Part shown: positions 9,187 to 17,618 of the stretch, piece by piece
How the letters are laid out: each line of letters opens with the position of its first letter
Position numbering within the stretch: the first letter of the stretch is position 1
Assembly: GCF_003254565.1 (NCBI RefSeq)
Contig: NZ_QJRI01000180.1
Coordinates: forward strand, 62,001 to 126,000
Source: Flavobacterium nitrogenifigens
GTDB lineage: Bacteria > Bacteroidota > Bacteroidia > Flavobacteriales > Flavobacteriaceae
Reading direction: 5' to 3'
DNA: 64,000 nucleotides
Translations under genes and position numbers: made by a program
Notes under the pieces: model-generated
What the model was told of the DNA's origin: nothing
The model's input: the letters and a program-made list of their open reading frames with translations, nothing else
Database searches by the model: none

Positions 9187-9332
9187 TTTAAACACATAGA
9201 AATATAGTTTTTAAATTGAGAGAGAAAGACGTTTCACTTGCATCAATACACATAGCTATGTGTTAAGAAACGTGTTTCTTTTTAATTATTCTCTTTACAT
9301 CACTATAATTCTATGATTCTATGTGTTTAAAA
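9187..9332. repeat. 146-bp imperfect palindrome (MITE/REP-like)
   Basis: The outer arms are TTTAAACACATAGAA (9187-9201) and TTCTATGTGTTTAA (9317-9330). The centre is a perfect 16-bp palindrome ACACATAGCTATGTGT (9248-9263). Between these, ATATAGT/ACTATAAT and AGAGAAAGA/TCTTT stretches also pair. The element could fold into one long cruciform or hairpin. It carries no coding sequence. It lies between a plus-strand gene and the convergent ilvE. Confidence 0.7.
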
Positions 9333-9353
9333 TTTATTTTATAGAATAGTGGT

Positions 9354-9397
9354 AAAAAAAGAAACCCGATAAAATTAAATTTATCGGGTTTCTTTTT
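9354..9397. terminator. Bidirectional terminator next to ilvE
   Basis: A 13-bp stem GAAACCCGATAAA/TTTATCGGGTTTC with a 6-base loop (9361-9392) is flanked by an A tract on the left and a T tract on the right. It ends 21 bases before the ilvE stop and serves at least that minus-strand gene. Confidence 0.85.
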
Positions 9398-9412
9398 TTA
9401 TATGGTTTTGGA

Positions 9413-10483
9413 TTATTGAACCTTAACTGTCCATCCAAAAGTATCTTCAGAAAGTTTGTTTTGAAGATTTGTTAATTTTTCTTTTAAGAAAGAAGCGTAA
9501 GAATTCTCGATTGGAGCCATTTCAAAATATTCATCTTTATAAGAGAATCCTTTGATAACGCTGATAACAGCAGCAGTTCCCGCTCCGAAGATCTCTTTCA
9601 GAGATCCGTTTTTAGCAGCTTCAACCAATTCTGAAACAATTACTGGGCGAACTTCAACTTTTAATCCTTCTTTTTCTGCCATTGCAATTAAACTTTTTCT
9701 GGTAACACCATCTAAAATTCTTTCGCTTGTTGGAGCAGTTAATAAAGTATCGTTGATTCTGAAGAAAACGTTCATTGTTCCAGCTTCTTCTAATTTTGTG
9801 TGCGTTGCATCATCAGTCCAGATAACTTGTTGGAAACCATCTTTGTTTGCCAAGTTAGTTGGGTAAAATTGAGCAGCGTAGTTTCCAGCAGCTTTTGCAG
9901 CACCGATTCCACCATTTGCAGCTCTACTGAAATGCTCAGCAATGATAACTTTTACTTCTCCTCCATAATATGCTTTTGCAGGAGAAAGTAAAATCATAAA
10001 TTTATATTCGTCAGAAGGATTTGCAATAACTCCAGGACCTGTAGCAATCATAAATGGACGAATATACATACTAGCTCCGTTTCCTCTTTGAATCCAATCT
10101 TTATCTAATTTCAATAATTCATTTAAACCATCCATAAAAATAGCCTCAGGAACTTCTGGCATCGCCATTCTTACAGCCGATTTGTTGAAACGGTTGAAGT
10201 TTTCATCTGGTCTAAACAACCAAACATCATTATTGTCATCTTTATAAGCTTTCATTCCTTCAAAAATTGCTTGTCCGTAATGGAAGACTTTTGATGACGG
10301 GTCCATTAAAATAGGAGCATACGGCTTAATGACAGGGTTTTGCCATTGCCCATTTTTAAAATCGCATTCGAATAAATGGTCTGTAAATACAGCACCAAAA
10401 CTTAAGTTGTCAAAATCTACTTCGTTGATTTTTGTAGAAGTAGCTTTAATGATTTCAATTTTGCTTGTTTGAGTTGTACTCAT
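9413..10483 (-). CDS. ilvE: Branched-chain-amino-acid aminotransferase
   Basis: 356 residues from the ATG at 10483 (MSTTQTSKIEI). An upstream in-frame extension of 29 codons exists but lacks family similarity. It is a class IV PLP aminotransferase: FHYGQAIFEGMKAY, then RFNKSAVRM, SMYIRPFMIATG, GAAKAAGNYAAQ (the segment carrying the PLP lysine) and LEEAGTMNVFF in order, as in the BCAT family. It interconverts Val, Leu and Ile with their 2-oxo acids using 2-oxoglutarate/glutamate. It is monocistronic; a TAATTTTG -7 box at 10568-10575 implies a leader of roughly 80 bases. Confidence 0.93.
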   Translation of the reverse strand: MSTTQTSKIEIIKATSTKINEVDFDNLSFGAVFTDHLFECDFKNGQWQNPVIKPYAPILMDPSSKVFHYGQAIFEGMKAYKDDNNDVWLFRPDENFNRFNKSAVRMAMPEVPEAIFMDGLNELLKLDKDWIQRGNGASMYIRPFMIATGPGVIANPSDEYKFMILLSPAKAYYGGEVKVIIAEHFSRAANGGIGAAKAAGNYAAQFYPTNLANKDGFQQVIWTDDATHTKLEEAGTMNVFFRINDTLLTAPTSERILDGVTRKSLIAMAEKEGLKVEVRPVIVSELVEAAKNGSLKEIFGAGTAAVISVIKGFSYKDEYFEMAPIENSYASFLKEKLTNLQNKLSEDTFGWTVKVQ

Positions 10484-10567
10484 AGTTATGTAAGTTTTTT
10501 GTGAGATATTCTTCACTGTCAGAAATACTAAAGTGATGATATCGTGTAAAATGGAATTTATTGAATG

Positions 10568-10575
10568 CAAAATTA
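10568..10575 (-). promoter_or_regulatory. Probable ilvE -7 box
   Basis: The minus strand reads TAATTTTG, a full TAnnTTTG match, 85 bases upstream of the chosen start. It falls in the divergent region between ilvE and the mnmD-like gene. No convincing -33 element is visible. Confidence 0.4.
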
Positions 10576-10792
10576 CGTAAAAATATGTAAAATGCTTAGC
10601 GAAAATTCATTATTTAATGGTTTTGATTGAGATTTATTTATCCTATAATAAACTCAAATATTTGATTGGTTTTTATAAAGATTTTATGAAAAAAGTACGG
10701 TTTTTTAAGGCTTTACGCATTAGTTTTGATTAAATTTGATTATTAAAATGGCTTGAAAACCAATAAAAAGCCATTGTAAAATTCTGAAAAAA

Positions 10793-11455
10793 GTGAAAAG
10801 AGAAATAATTAAAACGCTAGATGGCTCAACTACAATTCGTTTGCCTGAATGGGACGAATGTTATCATTCTAAACATGGTGCAATTCAAGAAGCGAAGCAT
10901 GTTTTTATTAAGAATGGATTGTCATTATTCGATAATCCTATAAGTATATTAGAAATAGGTTTCGGGACTGGTTTAAATGCTTTTATTACTTTTTTGGAAG
11001 CCATTAGAAAAAATCAGAAAATTGATTATGTTGGAGTAGAAGCGTATCCTGTTGATGCAGATGAAATTTTGGAAATGAATTATGCTGCTGAACTTGAGGC
11101 ATTGGAATTTGAGAACATTTTCGAGAAAATGCATAAAAGTGAATGGAATGAAAAAGCAGAAATTTGCGATCTGTTCTCGTTAACCAAAAGGAAACAATTT
11201 TTTCACGAAATAAACGATTTTGAAATTTTTGATTTGATTTACTTTGACGCCTTCGGATATAGAGTACAGCCGGAGCTTTGGAGTACTGAGATTTTTCAGA
11301 AAATGTACAATAGTTTAAAACCAAACGGCGTTTTGGTTACATACGCAGCTCGAGGAGTTGTTAAAAGAAGTATGATTGAAGTCGGATTTACCGTGGAAAA
11401 ATTAACAGGGCCTTCAGGAAAAAGAGAAATGTTTCGAGCTTTTAAAAAGGTTTAA
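10793..11455 (+). CDS. mnmD: MnmD-type tRNA 5-methylaminomethyl-2-thiouridine methyltransferase
   Basis: 220 residues starting with GTG at 10793; the first residues (KREIIKTLDGSTTIRLPEWDE) align with the usual N-terminus of the family, so GTG is the real start. The SAM-binding loop is ILEIGFGTGLNAF (about residues 50-62). A catalytic-region motif FDLIYFDAFGYRVQPELW follows (about 145-162), then TYAARGVVKRSM. This is the stand-alone methyltransferase half of MnmC, which finishes mnm5s2U at tRNA wobble position 34. No FAD-oxidase domain is fused. It is monocistronic and divergent from ilvE. Confidence 0.85.
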   Translation: MKREIIKTLDGSTTIRLPEWDECYHSKHGAIQEAKHVFIKNGLSLFDNPISILEIGFGTGLNAFITFLEAIRKNQKIDYVGVEAYPVDADEILEMNYAAELEALEFENIFEKMHKSEWNEKAEICDLFSLTKRKQFFHEINDFEIFDLIYFDAFGYRVQPELWSTEIFQKMYNSLKPNGVLVTYAARGVVKRSMIEVGFTVEKLTGPSGKREMFRAFKKV

Positions 11456-11620
11456 ATGAATTATTTAGAATAATTCTACATTGATTTATGTGTTTTAAGA
11501 AAACGTATTCGTTGCTAAATTTTTTAAAAAAATAAGTTAAAAGTAGAATTTATGTTGGTTATTTGTTTAAATTTGGTTCGAGTTTAAAAAATAGATAACC
11601 CCCGAAAATCTTATTTTATT

Positions 11621-11818
11621 ATGTCAAAAATGATGTTTGATTACACGAAATCAATACTTGAAAGAGTTAGTTTCGATCCGGTACTTTTCTGCAAAGAGCT
11701 AGAAAAAGCTATCAAAACACTGTTACCTTACGAAATGGAACAATTGCAAGAGTGGTTACTGAATTTCGTTGTCGGAAAACCAGAATTAAAACCAAGTCTA
11801 CAGCTAATTAAAGTATAA
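11621..11818 (+). CDS. Conserved small protein, function unknown
   Basis: 65 residues, MSKMMFDYTKSILERVSF and so on, with no signal peptide. It is predicted to be mostly helical (LFCKELEKAIKTLLPYEMEQLQEWLLNFV). The gene has an ATG preceded by an A/T-rich leader and is followed directly by a strong terminator at 11824-11848. Proteins of this type recur in flavobacteria, but I know no function. Confidence 0.7.
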   Translation: MSKMMFDYTKSILERVSFDPVLFCKELEKAIKTLLPYEMEQLQEWLLNFVVGKPELKPSLQLIKV

Positions 11819-11821
11819 AAA

Positions 11822-11848
11822 GAAAGGAGCCAATTTGGCTCCTTTTTT
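11822..11848. terminator. Terminator shared by a small gene and oxyR
   Basis: Stem AAGGAGCC/GGCTCCTT with a 5-base loop and a T6 tract. It sits between the stop at 11818 (plus) and the oxyR stop at 11850 (minus), and reads as a terminator on both strands. Confidence 0.85.
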
Positions 11849-11849
11849 A

Positions 11850-12794
11850 TTACGCTTTCTTTTGTAACGGACTAATGATTTGAACATTCTGAAAAACAAT
11901 TGCGCCTTTTACAACGCCTGCAATTGTAGATCTAAGTGCGTCAATGATTTGCATTTTTAATTCGCTCTTAGGGTAAATTAAACTTACCTCTCGAGCCGGT
12001 TTTGGTTCCTTAAAGTTACGGAGTTTCAGTTTATCGGATTCTTTTAAGTCTAAAGTGTGCAAGTACGGAAGTAACGTTGTGCCAAGGCCTTCGTCTGCCA
12101 ATTTAATTAAGGTTTCGAAGCTACCGCTTTGAATCTGGAAATTAGTCTGGTCGGCGTCTGAGACACTTTTACACAAATTTAAAATACCGTCTCTAAAGCA
12201 GTGACCATCTTGTAAAAGCAGAATTTCATTCAAGTTTAAGTCGGCTACTTCAATTTCTTCTTTTTGGAAACTAGCGTGATGCTCTGGAATGTAAGCTACA
12301 AATGGCTCAAAATACAACACAATTTCTTTTATTTTTTCGTCTTCAAGCGGAGTTGCAGCAATAGCAGCATCTAAATGTCCGTTTTTTAGTTTCAGAATAA
12401 TTTCCTCGGTATTCAACTCTTCAATTAAGAGTTTAACTTTTGGATATTTTTTAATGAAATTATTCAAAAACATGGGTAGAAGTGTAGGCATAATGGTTGG
12501 AATGATTCCTAAACGAAATTCTCCACCAATAAAACCTTTTTGCTGTTCTACAATATCTTTTATACGATCAGCTTCGTTTACGATGTTTTTTGCCTGACTT
12601 ACAATTTTCTGTCCTATATCAGTAAGTTGGATCGGTTTTTTGCTTCTATCGAAAATTAAAATATTAAGTTCTTCTTCAATTTTTTGTATTTGCATACTTA
12701 AAGTTGGCTGTGTTACGAAGCATTTTTCAGCAGCAAGAGTGAAGTTTTTATGCTCAGCAACCGCTAACACATATTGCAATTGAGTTATAGTCAT
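11850..12794 (-). CDS. oxyR: LysR-type hydrogen-peroxide sensor OxyR
   Basis: 314 residues. The N-terminal winged helix-turn-helix is MTITQLQYVLAVAEHKNFTLAAEKCFVTQPTLSMQI. The effector domain carries GHCFRDGILNLC with cysteines at residues 199 and 208. These are the same positions as the redox pair Cys199/Cys208 of E. coli OxyR, so peroxide-driven disulfide switching is strongly implied. The gene is divergent from dps, a classical OxyR target, with 107 bases between the starts. A TATTTTTG -7 box lies at 12815-12822 on its strand. Function is secure. Confidence 0.95.
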   Translation of the reverse strand: MTITQLQYVLAVAEHKNFTLAAEKCFVTQPTLSMQIQKIEEELNILIFDRSKKPIQLTDIGQKIVSQAKNIVNEADRIKDIVEQQKGFIGGEFRLGIIPTIMPTLLPMFLNNFIKKYPKVKLLIEELNTEEIILKLKNGHLDAAIAATPLEDEKIKEIVLYFEPFVAYIPEHHASFQKEEIEVADLNLNEILLLQDGHCFRDGILNLCKSVSDADQTNFQIQSGSFETLIKLADEGLGTTLLPYLHTLDLKESDKLKLRNFKEPKPAREVSLIYPKSELKMQIIDALRSTIAGVVKGAIVFQNVQIISPLQKKA

Positions 12795-12814
12795 GTTGAT
12801 AGTAATTTGTGATG

Positions 12815-12874
12815 CAAAAATAAGAAAATATAATTTTTATTTATGTTTATTTTAGTAAAGTTACTTTAATTTTG
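12815..12874. promoter_or_regulatory. Divergent oxyR/dps promoters
   Basis: The minus strand has TATTTTTG (12822-12815), 20 bases before the oxyR ATG. The plus strand has TAATTTTG (12867-12874), 28 bases before the dps ATG. Both match TAnnTTTG. The 45 bases between the two boxes are the likely site for OxyR control of dps; I could not pick out a defined OxyR box. Confidence 0.55.
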
Positions 12875-12901
12875 TAGTAAATTAGTGTAAAAAATTAAAT
12901 T

Positions 12902-13381
12902 ATGAAGACAAATATTTTAGGATTACCTGTAAAAGAATCAGAATTATTAGTAAAAGAACTGAATGTTTTATTGTCAAACTTTCAAGTGTATTATCAAAAT
13001 TTGAGAGGAATTCACTGGAATATTCGTGGAAAACGTTTCTTTGATTTACATGTAAAATTTGAAGAGTTATATACAGATGCACAATTAAAAATAGATATGA
13101 TTGCAGAAAGAGTTTTGACAATAGGAGGAACGCCTTTGCATACTTTTGAAGATTATATCAAAAACAATAAATTGACAGTTGGAAAGAATATTTCTAACGA
13201 TGAAAAAGCAGTTCAGTTGATTGTTCACTCTTTATCAGATTTATTAAAAATTGAAAGAGAAATATTGAACAAATCTGACGAAATTAATGACGAAGGAACT
13301 AATTCTATGATGAGTGACTTCATTGCTGAGCAAGAAAAAACAATTTGGATGATGAATGCTTGGTTAGAAGAATCATTATAA
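12902..13381 (+). CDS. dps: Dps-family DNA-protecting ferritin
   Basis: 159 residues, the typical Dps length. The ferroxidase-site signature is present: the helix around GIHWNIRGKRFFDLHVKFEELYTDAQLKIDMIAERV supplies the conserved His, His, Asp and Glu. Dps dodecamers oxidise Fe(II) with H2O2 and store iron, and in many species bind DNA. The divergent neighbour is oxyR, which supports peroxide induction. A terminator at 13405-13442 ends the transcript. Confidence 0.95.
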   Translation: MKTNILGLPVKESELLVKELNVLLSNFQVYYQNLRGIHWNIRGKRFFDLHVKFEELYTDAQLKIDMIAERVLTIGGTPLHTFEDYIKNNKLTVGKNISNDEKAVQLIVHSLSDLLKIEREILNKSDEINDEGTNSMMSDFIAEQEKTIWMMNAWLEESL

Positions 13382-13404
13382 AATATTGGTTTTTAGTAAA
13401 ATAG

Positions 13405-13442
13405 AAGCAGAATGGAATGAAAATTGCATTCTGCTTTTTTGT
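13405..13442 (+). terminator. dps terminator
   Basis: A 10-bp stem AAGCAGAATG/CATTCTGCTT with a 12-base loop is followed by a T run, 23 bases after the dps stop. Confidence 0.85.
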
Positions 13443-13468
13443 TTATGTTAAATTTCTATAAAAATCTC

Positions 13469-13498
13469 TTTGATTTTATTTGTTTAACGCTATTTTTG
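13469..13498 (+). promoter_or_regulatory. Promoter implying a leaderless transcript
   Basis: TTTG (13469-13472), 18 bases, then TATTTTTG (13491-13498): a full Bacteroidetes promoter match. The ATG of the following gene is at 13504, so the start point would be at or within a couple of bases of the initiation codon. Confidence 0.5.
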
Positions 13499-13503
13499 CT
13501 TCA

Positions 13504-13785
13504 ATGAAATTTATAGCTCGCATATTATTATTCATATTTATTGCCTTCTTATCGACCCCGACAATTGTTCAGGCGCTTAAGAAAGGAAATAATACGACTA
13601 TATCTTTTAGTATCGCTGAAGAGGAAGTGCATAAAGAACTTAAAAATGTAGTTCACCCTACTATTCTTGAGCACGAAGTTTTGATTCCGGTTTATATCGA
13701 GAAAAAAACAATCATTTCTGAAAACATTGTCAAACTAGACAACATCTCTCCGAGCATTTTTGCTCCACCACCTAACGTAGCATAA
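13504..13785 (+). CDS. Small secreted protein of unknown function
   Basis: 93 residues from the ATG at 13504 (MKFIARILLFIFIAFLSTP). The reading frame is open a little further upstream, but a promoter overlaps that part. The first about 25 residues are a signal peptide. The mature part has no cysteine and no recognised domain, and ends SPSIFAPPPNVA. It lies directly before the SulP gene on the same strand. I do not recognise it. Confidence 0.55.
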   Translation: MKFIARILLFIFIAFLSTPTIVQALKKGNNTTISFSIAEEEVHKELKNVVHPTILEHEVLIPVYIEKKTIISENIVKLDNISPSIFAPPPNVA

Positions 13786-13868
13786 TACTTCCGATTATTT
13801 TGATCTTTAGCCGCATTTCTTTTGAGATGGGTTAAATCTTTAATGAATAATTTTTTTAGTATTATATT

Positions 13869-15515
13869 ATGACAAAAAAAATCAATCTTTTTGCCAACCT
13901 TAAATCTGATTTTGCCTCAGGTTTAGTGGTTTTCTTGGTGGCTCTTCCGTTGTGTTTAGGTATTGCAATGGCTTCTGGAGCGCCGTTATTTTCTGGAATT
14001 ATTGCTGGTGTTGTGGGTGGTATCGTTGTGGGATATTTAAGCCAGTCGCATATTAGTGTATCGGGTCCAGCTGCTGGGTTAACAGCTATCATTTTAACCG
14101 CAATTACCGATTTAGGAGCTTTCGATGTATTTTTAATGTCTGTTTTTATTGCTGGATTAATTCAATTAGCATTAGGATTTTTAAAGGCAGGAAGTATATC
14201 AAACTATTTTCCAACAAACGTAATTGAAGGAATGCTAGCGGGTATCGGAATCATTATCATCTTAAAGCAAATACCGCACGCTTTTGGTTATGATGCAGAT
14301 TTCGAAGGAGATCAGGCTTTTGTTCAAAATGATGGAAGCAATTCGTTTTCATTTTTGTTTGATGTTTTAAATCATATTCACTTAGGAGCTGTTGTGGTTT
14401 CAGCAGTTTCATTGGTAATTTTATTGGCTTGGGAAAAAGTTCCTTTCTTAAAAAGAATAAAACTAGTTCCTGGAGCTTTGGTTGCTGTTATTGCTGGAGT
14501 AGTTTTAAACGAAATATTTGTATCTACAGGAAGCACTTTGGCAATTGCGAAAGAACATTTGGTTTCTTTGCCAGTTCCAAAATCTTTTGAAGACTTTAAA
14601 TCAATTATAATTACGCCAGATTTTACTGCTGTTACAAATCCGCAAGTTTGGGTAGTTGCTATTACGATTGCCATTGTCGCTTCTATTGAAACTCTTTTAT
14701 GTATCGAGGCTTCTGATAGAATGGACGTTCAAAAACGTTATACCAATACTAATGTTGAGCTTAGAGCACAAGGAGTTGGTAACATTGTGAGCTCTCTTTT
14801 AGGAGGTTTGCCAATGACTTCTGTAGTAGTAAGATCTTCTGCAAATAACAATGCAGGGGCAAAATCTAAAATGTCAGCCATCATTCATGGTGTACTTTTA
14901 TTAATAAGTGTATTGTCTATACCAGCAATTCTAAACAAAATTCCATTGGCAACATTGGCTACTGTTTTAATTTTGGTCGGATATAAATTAGCAAAACCAG
15001 CAACCTTTATGCATTTCTGGGAAAAGGGGAAATACCAGTTTGTACCTTTCATTGCAACTTTGGTCTTTGTTGTTGCAACAGATTTGCTAAAAGGGGTTGC
15101 GTTGGGAATTATTATCAGTATCATTTTTGTTCTGAGAGGAAACTTGAAAAGAGCTTACGTCTTCAAGAAAGAAGAATATGAAGATGGCGATATCATTCAT
15201 ATCGATTTAGCGCAGGAAGTTTCGTTCTTAAACAAAGCGGCCATTAAACAGACTTTAAATGAAATTCCTGAAAACTCAAAAGTAATTATCAATGCTCACG
15301 ATACAGAGTATATTGCGCATGATGTTTTGGATTTAATTCGTGAATTTAAAGAAACTAGAGCTGTAGATGAAAACATCAAAGTGAAGCTTAAAGGCTTTAA
15401 AGAAGCTTATGAATTGGAAAATACGCCAGAAAATAGTAATCATGTTACGATTGAACATTATTATGATGTGGCAAAAAGAGAACTGGTTAAAAGAGAAGTT
15501 GTTAAAAGCGAATAA
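13869..15515 (+). CDS. SulP-family anion transporter, probably for bicarbonate
   Basis: 548 residues. About eleven to twelve hydrophobic segments run from residue 15 to about 430, with the SulP signature GLVVFLVALPLCLGIAMASGAP near the start and ISVSGPAAGLTAI after it. A C-terminal STAS-like domain follows (about 435-520, IHIDLAQEVSFLNKAAIKQTLNEIP). Family members carry sulfate, bicarbonate or dicarboxylates. The next gene on the same strand is a beta-carbonic anhydrase 114 bases away, which makes bicarbonate the likely substrate; that is inference from context. Confidence 0.88.
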   Translation: MTKKINLFANLKSDFASGLVVFLVALPLCLGIAMASGAPLFSGIIAGVVGGIVVGYLSQSHISVSGPAAGLTAIILTAITDLGAFDVFLMSVFIAGLIQLALGFLKAGSISNYFPTNVIEGMLAGIGIIIILKQIPHAFGYDADFEGDQAFVQNDGSNSFSFLFDVLNHIHLGAVVVSAVSLVILLAWEKVPFLKRIKLVPGALVAVIAGVVLNEIFVSTGSTLAIAKEHLVSLPVPKSFEDFKSIIITPDFTAVTNPQVWVVAITIAIVASIETLLCIEASDRMDVQKRYTNTNVELRAQGVGNIVSSLLGGLPMTSVVVRSSANNNAGAKSKMSAIIHGVLLLISVLSIPAILNKIPLATLATVLILVGYKLAKPATFMHFWEKGKYQFVPFIATLVFVVATDLLKGVALGIIISIIFVLRGNLKRAYVFKKEEYEDGDIIHIDLAQEVSFLNKAAIKQTLNEIPENSKVIINAHDTEYIAHDVLDLIREFKETRAVDENIKVKLKGFKEAYELENTPENSNHVTIEHYYDVAKRELVKREVVKSE

Positions 15516-15629
15516 TTAAAATAAGGTGTTTTTAAGGCAGTAGAAATGTCAAAATTTAGGTAACTTTACATCAAGTTCGTTTTTTGCGACTATTATAACT
15601 TAGAAATTACCACACAAAAAAATAAAAAA

Positions 15630-16265
15630 ATGAGAAAATTTTATGAGCAGTTATTAGAAAACAATAAAAAGTGGGTAGAAACTTCATTAGCAAAAGACCC
15701 TAATTATTTTGCTGATTTGGCAAAAGGACAACAGCCACCATTATTATGGATTGGATGTTCTGATAGCCGTGTTCCTGCAAACGAAATTGTTGGTGCAAAA
15801 CCAGGTGAAGTTTTTGTACATAGAAACATTGCCAATATGGTTGTGCATTCTGATATGAACATGCTTAGTGTTCTAGATTATGCTGTAAATGTTTTGAAAA
15901 TTAAGCATATTATCGTGTGTGGACATTACGGATGCGGTGGTGTGAAAGCTGCAATGGGGCATCAGTCTGTTGGAATTATCGATAACTGGTTGCGTCATAT
16001 TAAAGATGAATACCGTCTTCACGATAAATACTTGAATTCTATTGAGAACGAAGAAGAGCGTTTTAATGCTTTTGTTGAAATCAATACTAAAGAACAAGTT
16101 TACAACTTAGCAAAAACATCTATTGTTCAAAATGCTTGGAAAAATGGACAAGATTTAATGCTTCACGGATGGGTTTACGGATTAAATTCTGGTTTTGTAA
16201 CTGATTTGAATGTAACCATCAGTTCAAACGATGAATTGGATTCGGTTTATCAATTAGATCTTTAA
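15630..16265 (+). CDS. can: Beta-class carbonic anhydrase
   Basis: 211 residues. The zinc ligands and catalytic dyad are visible: Cys43-x-Asp45-x-Arg47 (WIGCSDSRVPA), and His99 with Cys102 (IIVCGHYGCGG). These lie one residue from their positions in E. coli Can. It interconverts CO2 and bicarbonate in the cytoplasm. It follows the SulP transporter on the same strand, forming a probable inorganic-carbon unit, and is closed by a terminator at 16281-16302. Confidence 0.95.
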   Translation: MRKFYEQLLENNKKWVETSLAKDPNYFADLAKGQQPPLLWIGCSDSRVPANEIVGAKPGEVFVHRNIANMVVHSDMNMLSVLDYAVNVLKIKHIIVCGHYGCGGVKAAMGHQSVGIIDNWLRHIKDEYRLHDKYLNSIENEEERFNAFVEINTKEQVYNLAKTSIVQNAWKNGQDLMLHGWVYGLNSGFVTDLNVTISSNDELDSVYQLDL

Positions 16266-16280
16266 TAGATAGAAATAGAA

Positions 16281-16309
16281 ATCGCCCTTGAAAAAGGGCG
16301 ATTTTTTTA
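16281..16309. terminator. Bidirectional terminator between can and a convergent gene
   Basis: A 9-bp stem ATCGCCCTT/AAGGGCGAT closes a GAAA-type loop, followed by T7. The T run overlaps the stop codon of the minus-strand gene ending at 16307, so both genes share the element. Confidence 0.88.
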
Positions 16310-17509
16310 TTCGTTTTCGTCTAAGTTCTCATTAAATGCAGATGGAAGCATTGTTGGAATAAACTTGATTAATATTGGCAGCAATAAACTTCCTCCTGGA
16401 AGTAAAAATATGGTCAAAGATGGAATGGTTTTGCAAATGTCTAAAAGCTGTTTTTTGACTTTCTTCTTCTCTTTTGCATCCAAATCTCTTGTTGTAGAAT
16501 AAGCAAGAAGAACCATTAATTCTTTGCTCTGTACAATTTCTTTAATTAATCTGTTTTTATTTCTAATGATCAGTTTAACAACGCTATGTGTCATTTGATC
16601 ATAGAAATGCTTAACAGGATTTGAATAATTAAAGTACGGAATCTTCTTTTTATGTGTTGTAATGAAAGTATTGGTTGTATCCATACTTTTGGTTACAAAA
16701 TCATCTGAAACTCCCATTGTAGAACCTAAAGCATATAAGAAATACGATTCTTCGTTTTCTACAACGCCATCACTCCACAATGCCATTCCGGCCATATCAA
16801 TTAAATAATAATGCTCTAATTCGTTTTTGAAATAGTCAAGCTGTAATGTCTCTAAAGTTTCAACCGTAACTTTTGAGAACTTGGAGTAACGTATAGAAGC
16901 TTCAAAAAGTTTTATTAAAAGATCGTCGTGTTGCGATTTTACAGTTTTAGTTTTTAAAGCTAATCCAACAATTCCGAGAACCGTTTCTTCAATTCTTTTT
17001 AAATATTTTTCAGGAATTTCTCCGTGCTCTAAATATTGTCTAAAAGCTAAAACATCAATAAACAATAAAGCATTCGTTACCAAATGTGAGAAGTTTTTAC
17101 TGATGATGCTGTCGTTGGTTTGAACTCTTTGATCAATAATATTTTCTAGAGATAGAGAAGGAGTGTCTTTTGGCAATAAAATTTTAAACAAATTAAATCC
17201 TTCTGGATTCATTTGCTTGTAAAACTTTAAAGCTTCAGAAATAAAATTTTTAGGTTCCGAATTTCTTTTCTCTAAACAAAAAACATGATAGAGCGTATTT
17301 AGTAAAGCTACTTTAGAAATTTCGGTTTTAAACCAACCTTTTATTGGGATTGGAACTTGTGAATCTATAGCAATAATATGACCATAAATAAATCCTGTTT
17401 CTCTCACTTTATAGTAAAAAGAATCCACTGTTTCAAAAGGAATTGCTTCTGAAAACTTCTGTTCACTAAAAAACTTATCGATCCAGCCTGGTGCTGATGG
17501 GTTAATCAT
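16307..17509 (-). CDS. LETM1-related biofilm-associated protein
   Basis: 400 residues. Most of the protein is soluble and helical. The C-terminal part has a hydrophobic segment in LDICKTIPSLTIFLLPGGSLLLPILIKF (about residues 355-385), which resembles the LETM1 membrane/ribosome-binding region. This family is known in flavobacteria as LETM1-related biofilm-associated protein. The biochemical role is unknown; mitochondrial LETM1 proteins are linked to cation exchange and ribosome contact. It is monocistronic. Confidence 0.75.
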   Translation of the reverse strand: MINPSAPGWIDKFFSEQKFSEAIPFETVDSFYYKVRETGFIYGHIIAIDSQVPIPIKGWFKTEISKVALLNTLYHVFCLEKRNSEPKNFISEALKFYKQMNPEGFNLFKILLPKDTPSLSLENIIDQRVQTNDSIISKNFSHLVTNALLFIDVLAFRQYLEHGEIPEKYLKRIEETVLGIVGLALKTKTVKSQHDDLLIKLFEASIRYSKFSKVTVETLETLQLDYFKNELEHYYLIDMAGMALWSDGVVENEESYFLYALGSTMGVSDDFVTKSMDTTNTFITTHKKKIPYFNYSNPVKHFYDQMTHSVVKLIIRNKNRLIKEIVQSKELMVLLAYSTTRDLDAKEKKKVKKQLLDICKTIPSLTIFLLPGGSLLLPILIKFIPTMLPSAFNENLDENE

Positions 17510-17572
17510 GGACTTAATTTTGCTGATGCAAAGCTATGTCTTTTTCTTGTTTTAGGATTCATTTTAAAATGA

Positions 17573-17608
17573 AATAACCGCTAGATTTTGTTAAAAATAG
17601 CGGTTATT
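17573..17608 (-). terminator. Hairpin after the superoxide dismutase gene
   Basis: An 11-bp stem AATAACCGCTA/TAGCGGTTATT with a 14-base loop lies 10 bases past the sod stop. The tract after it on the minus strand is only moderately T-rich, so it is a weaker terminator candidate. Confidence 0.5.
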
Positions 17609-17618
17609 CAAATTTTTC

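Noticed and set aside
9413..10570. Longer ilvE start at 10570
   Set aside because: The extra 29 residues lack family similarity and include the region of a -7 box; MSTTQ at 10483 fits the family.
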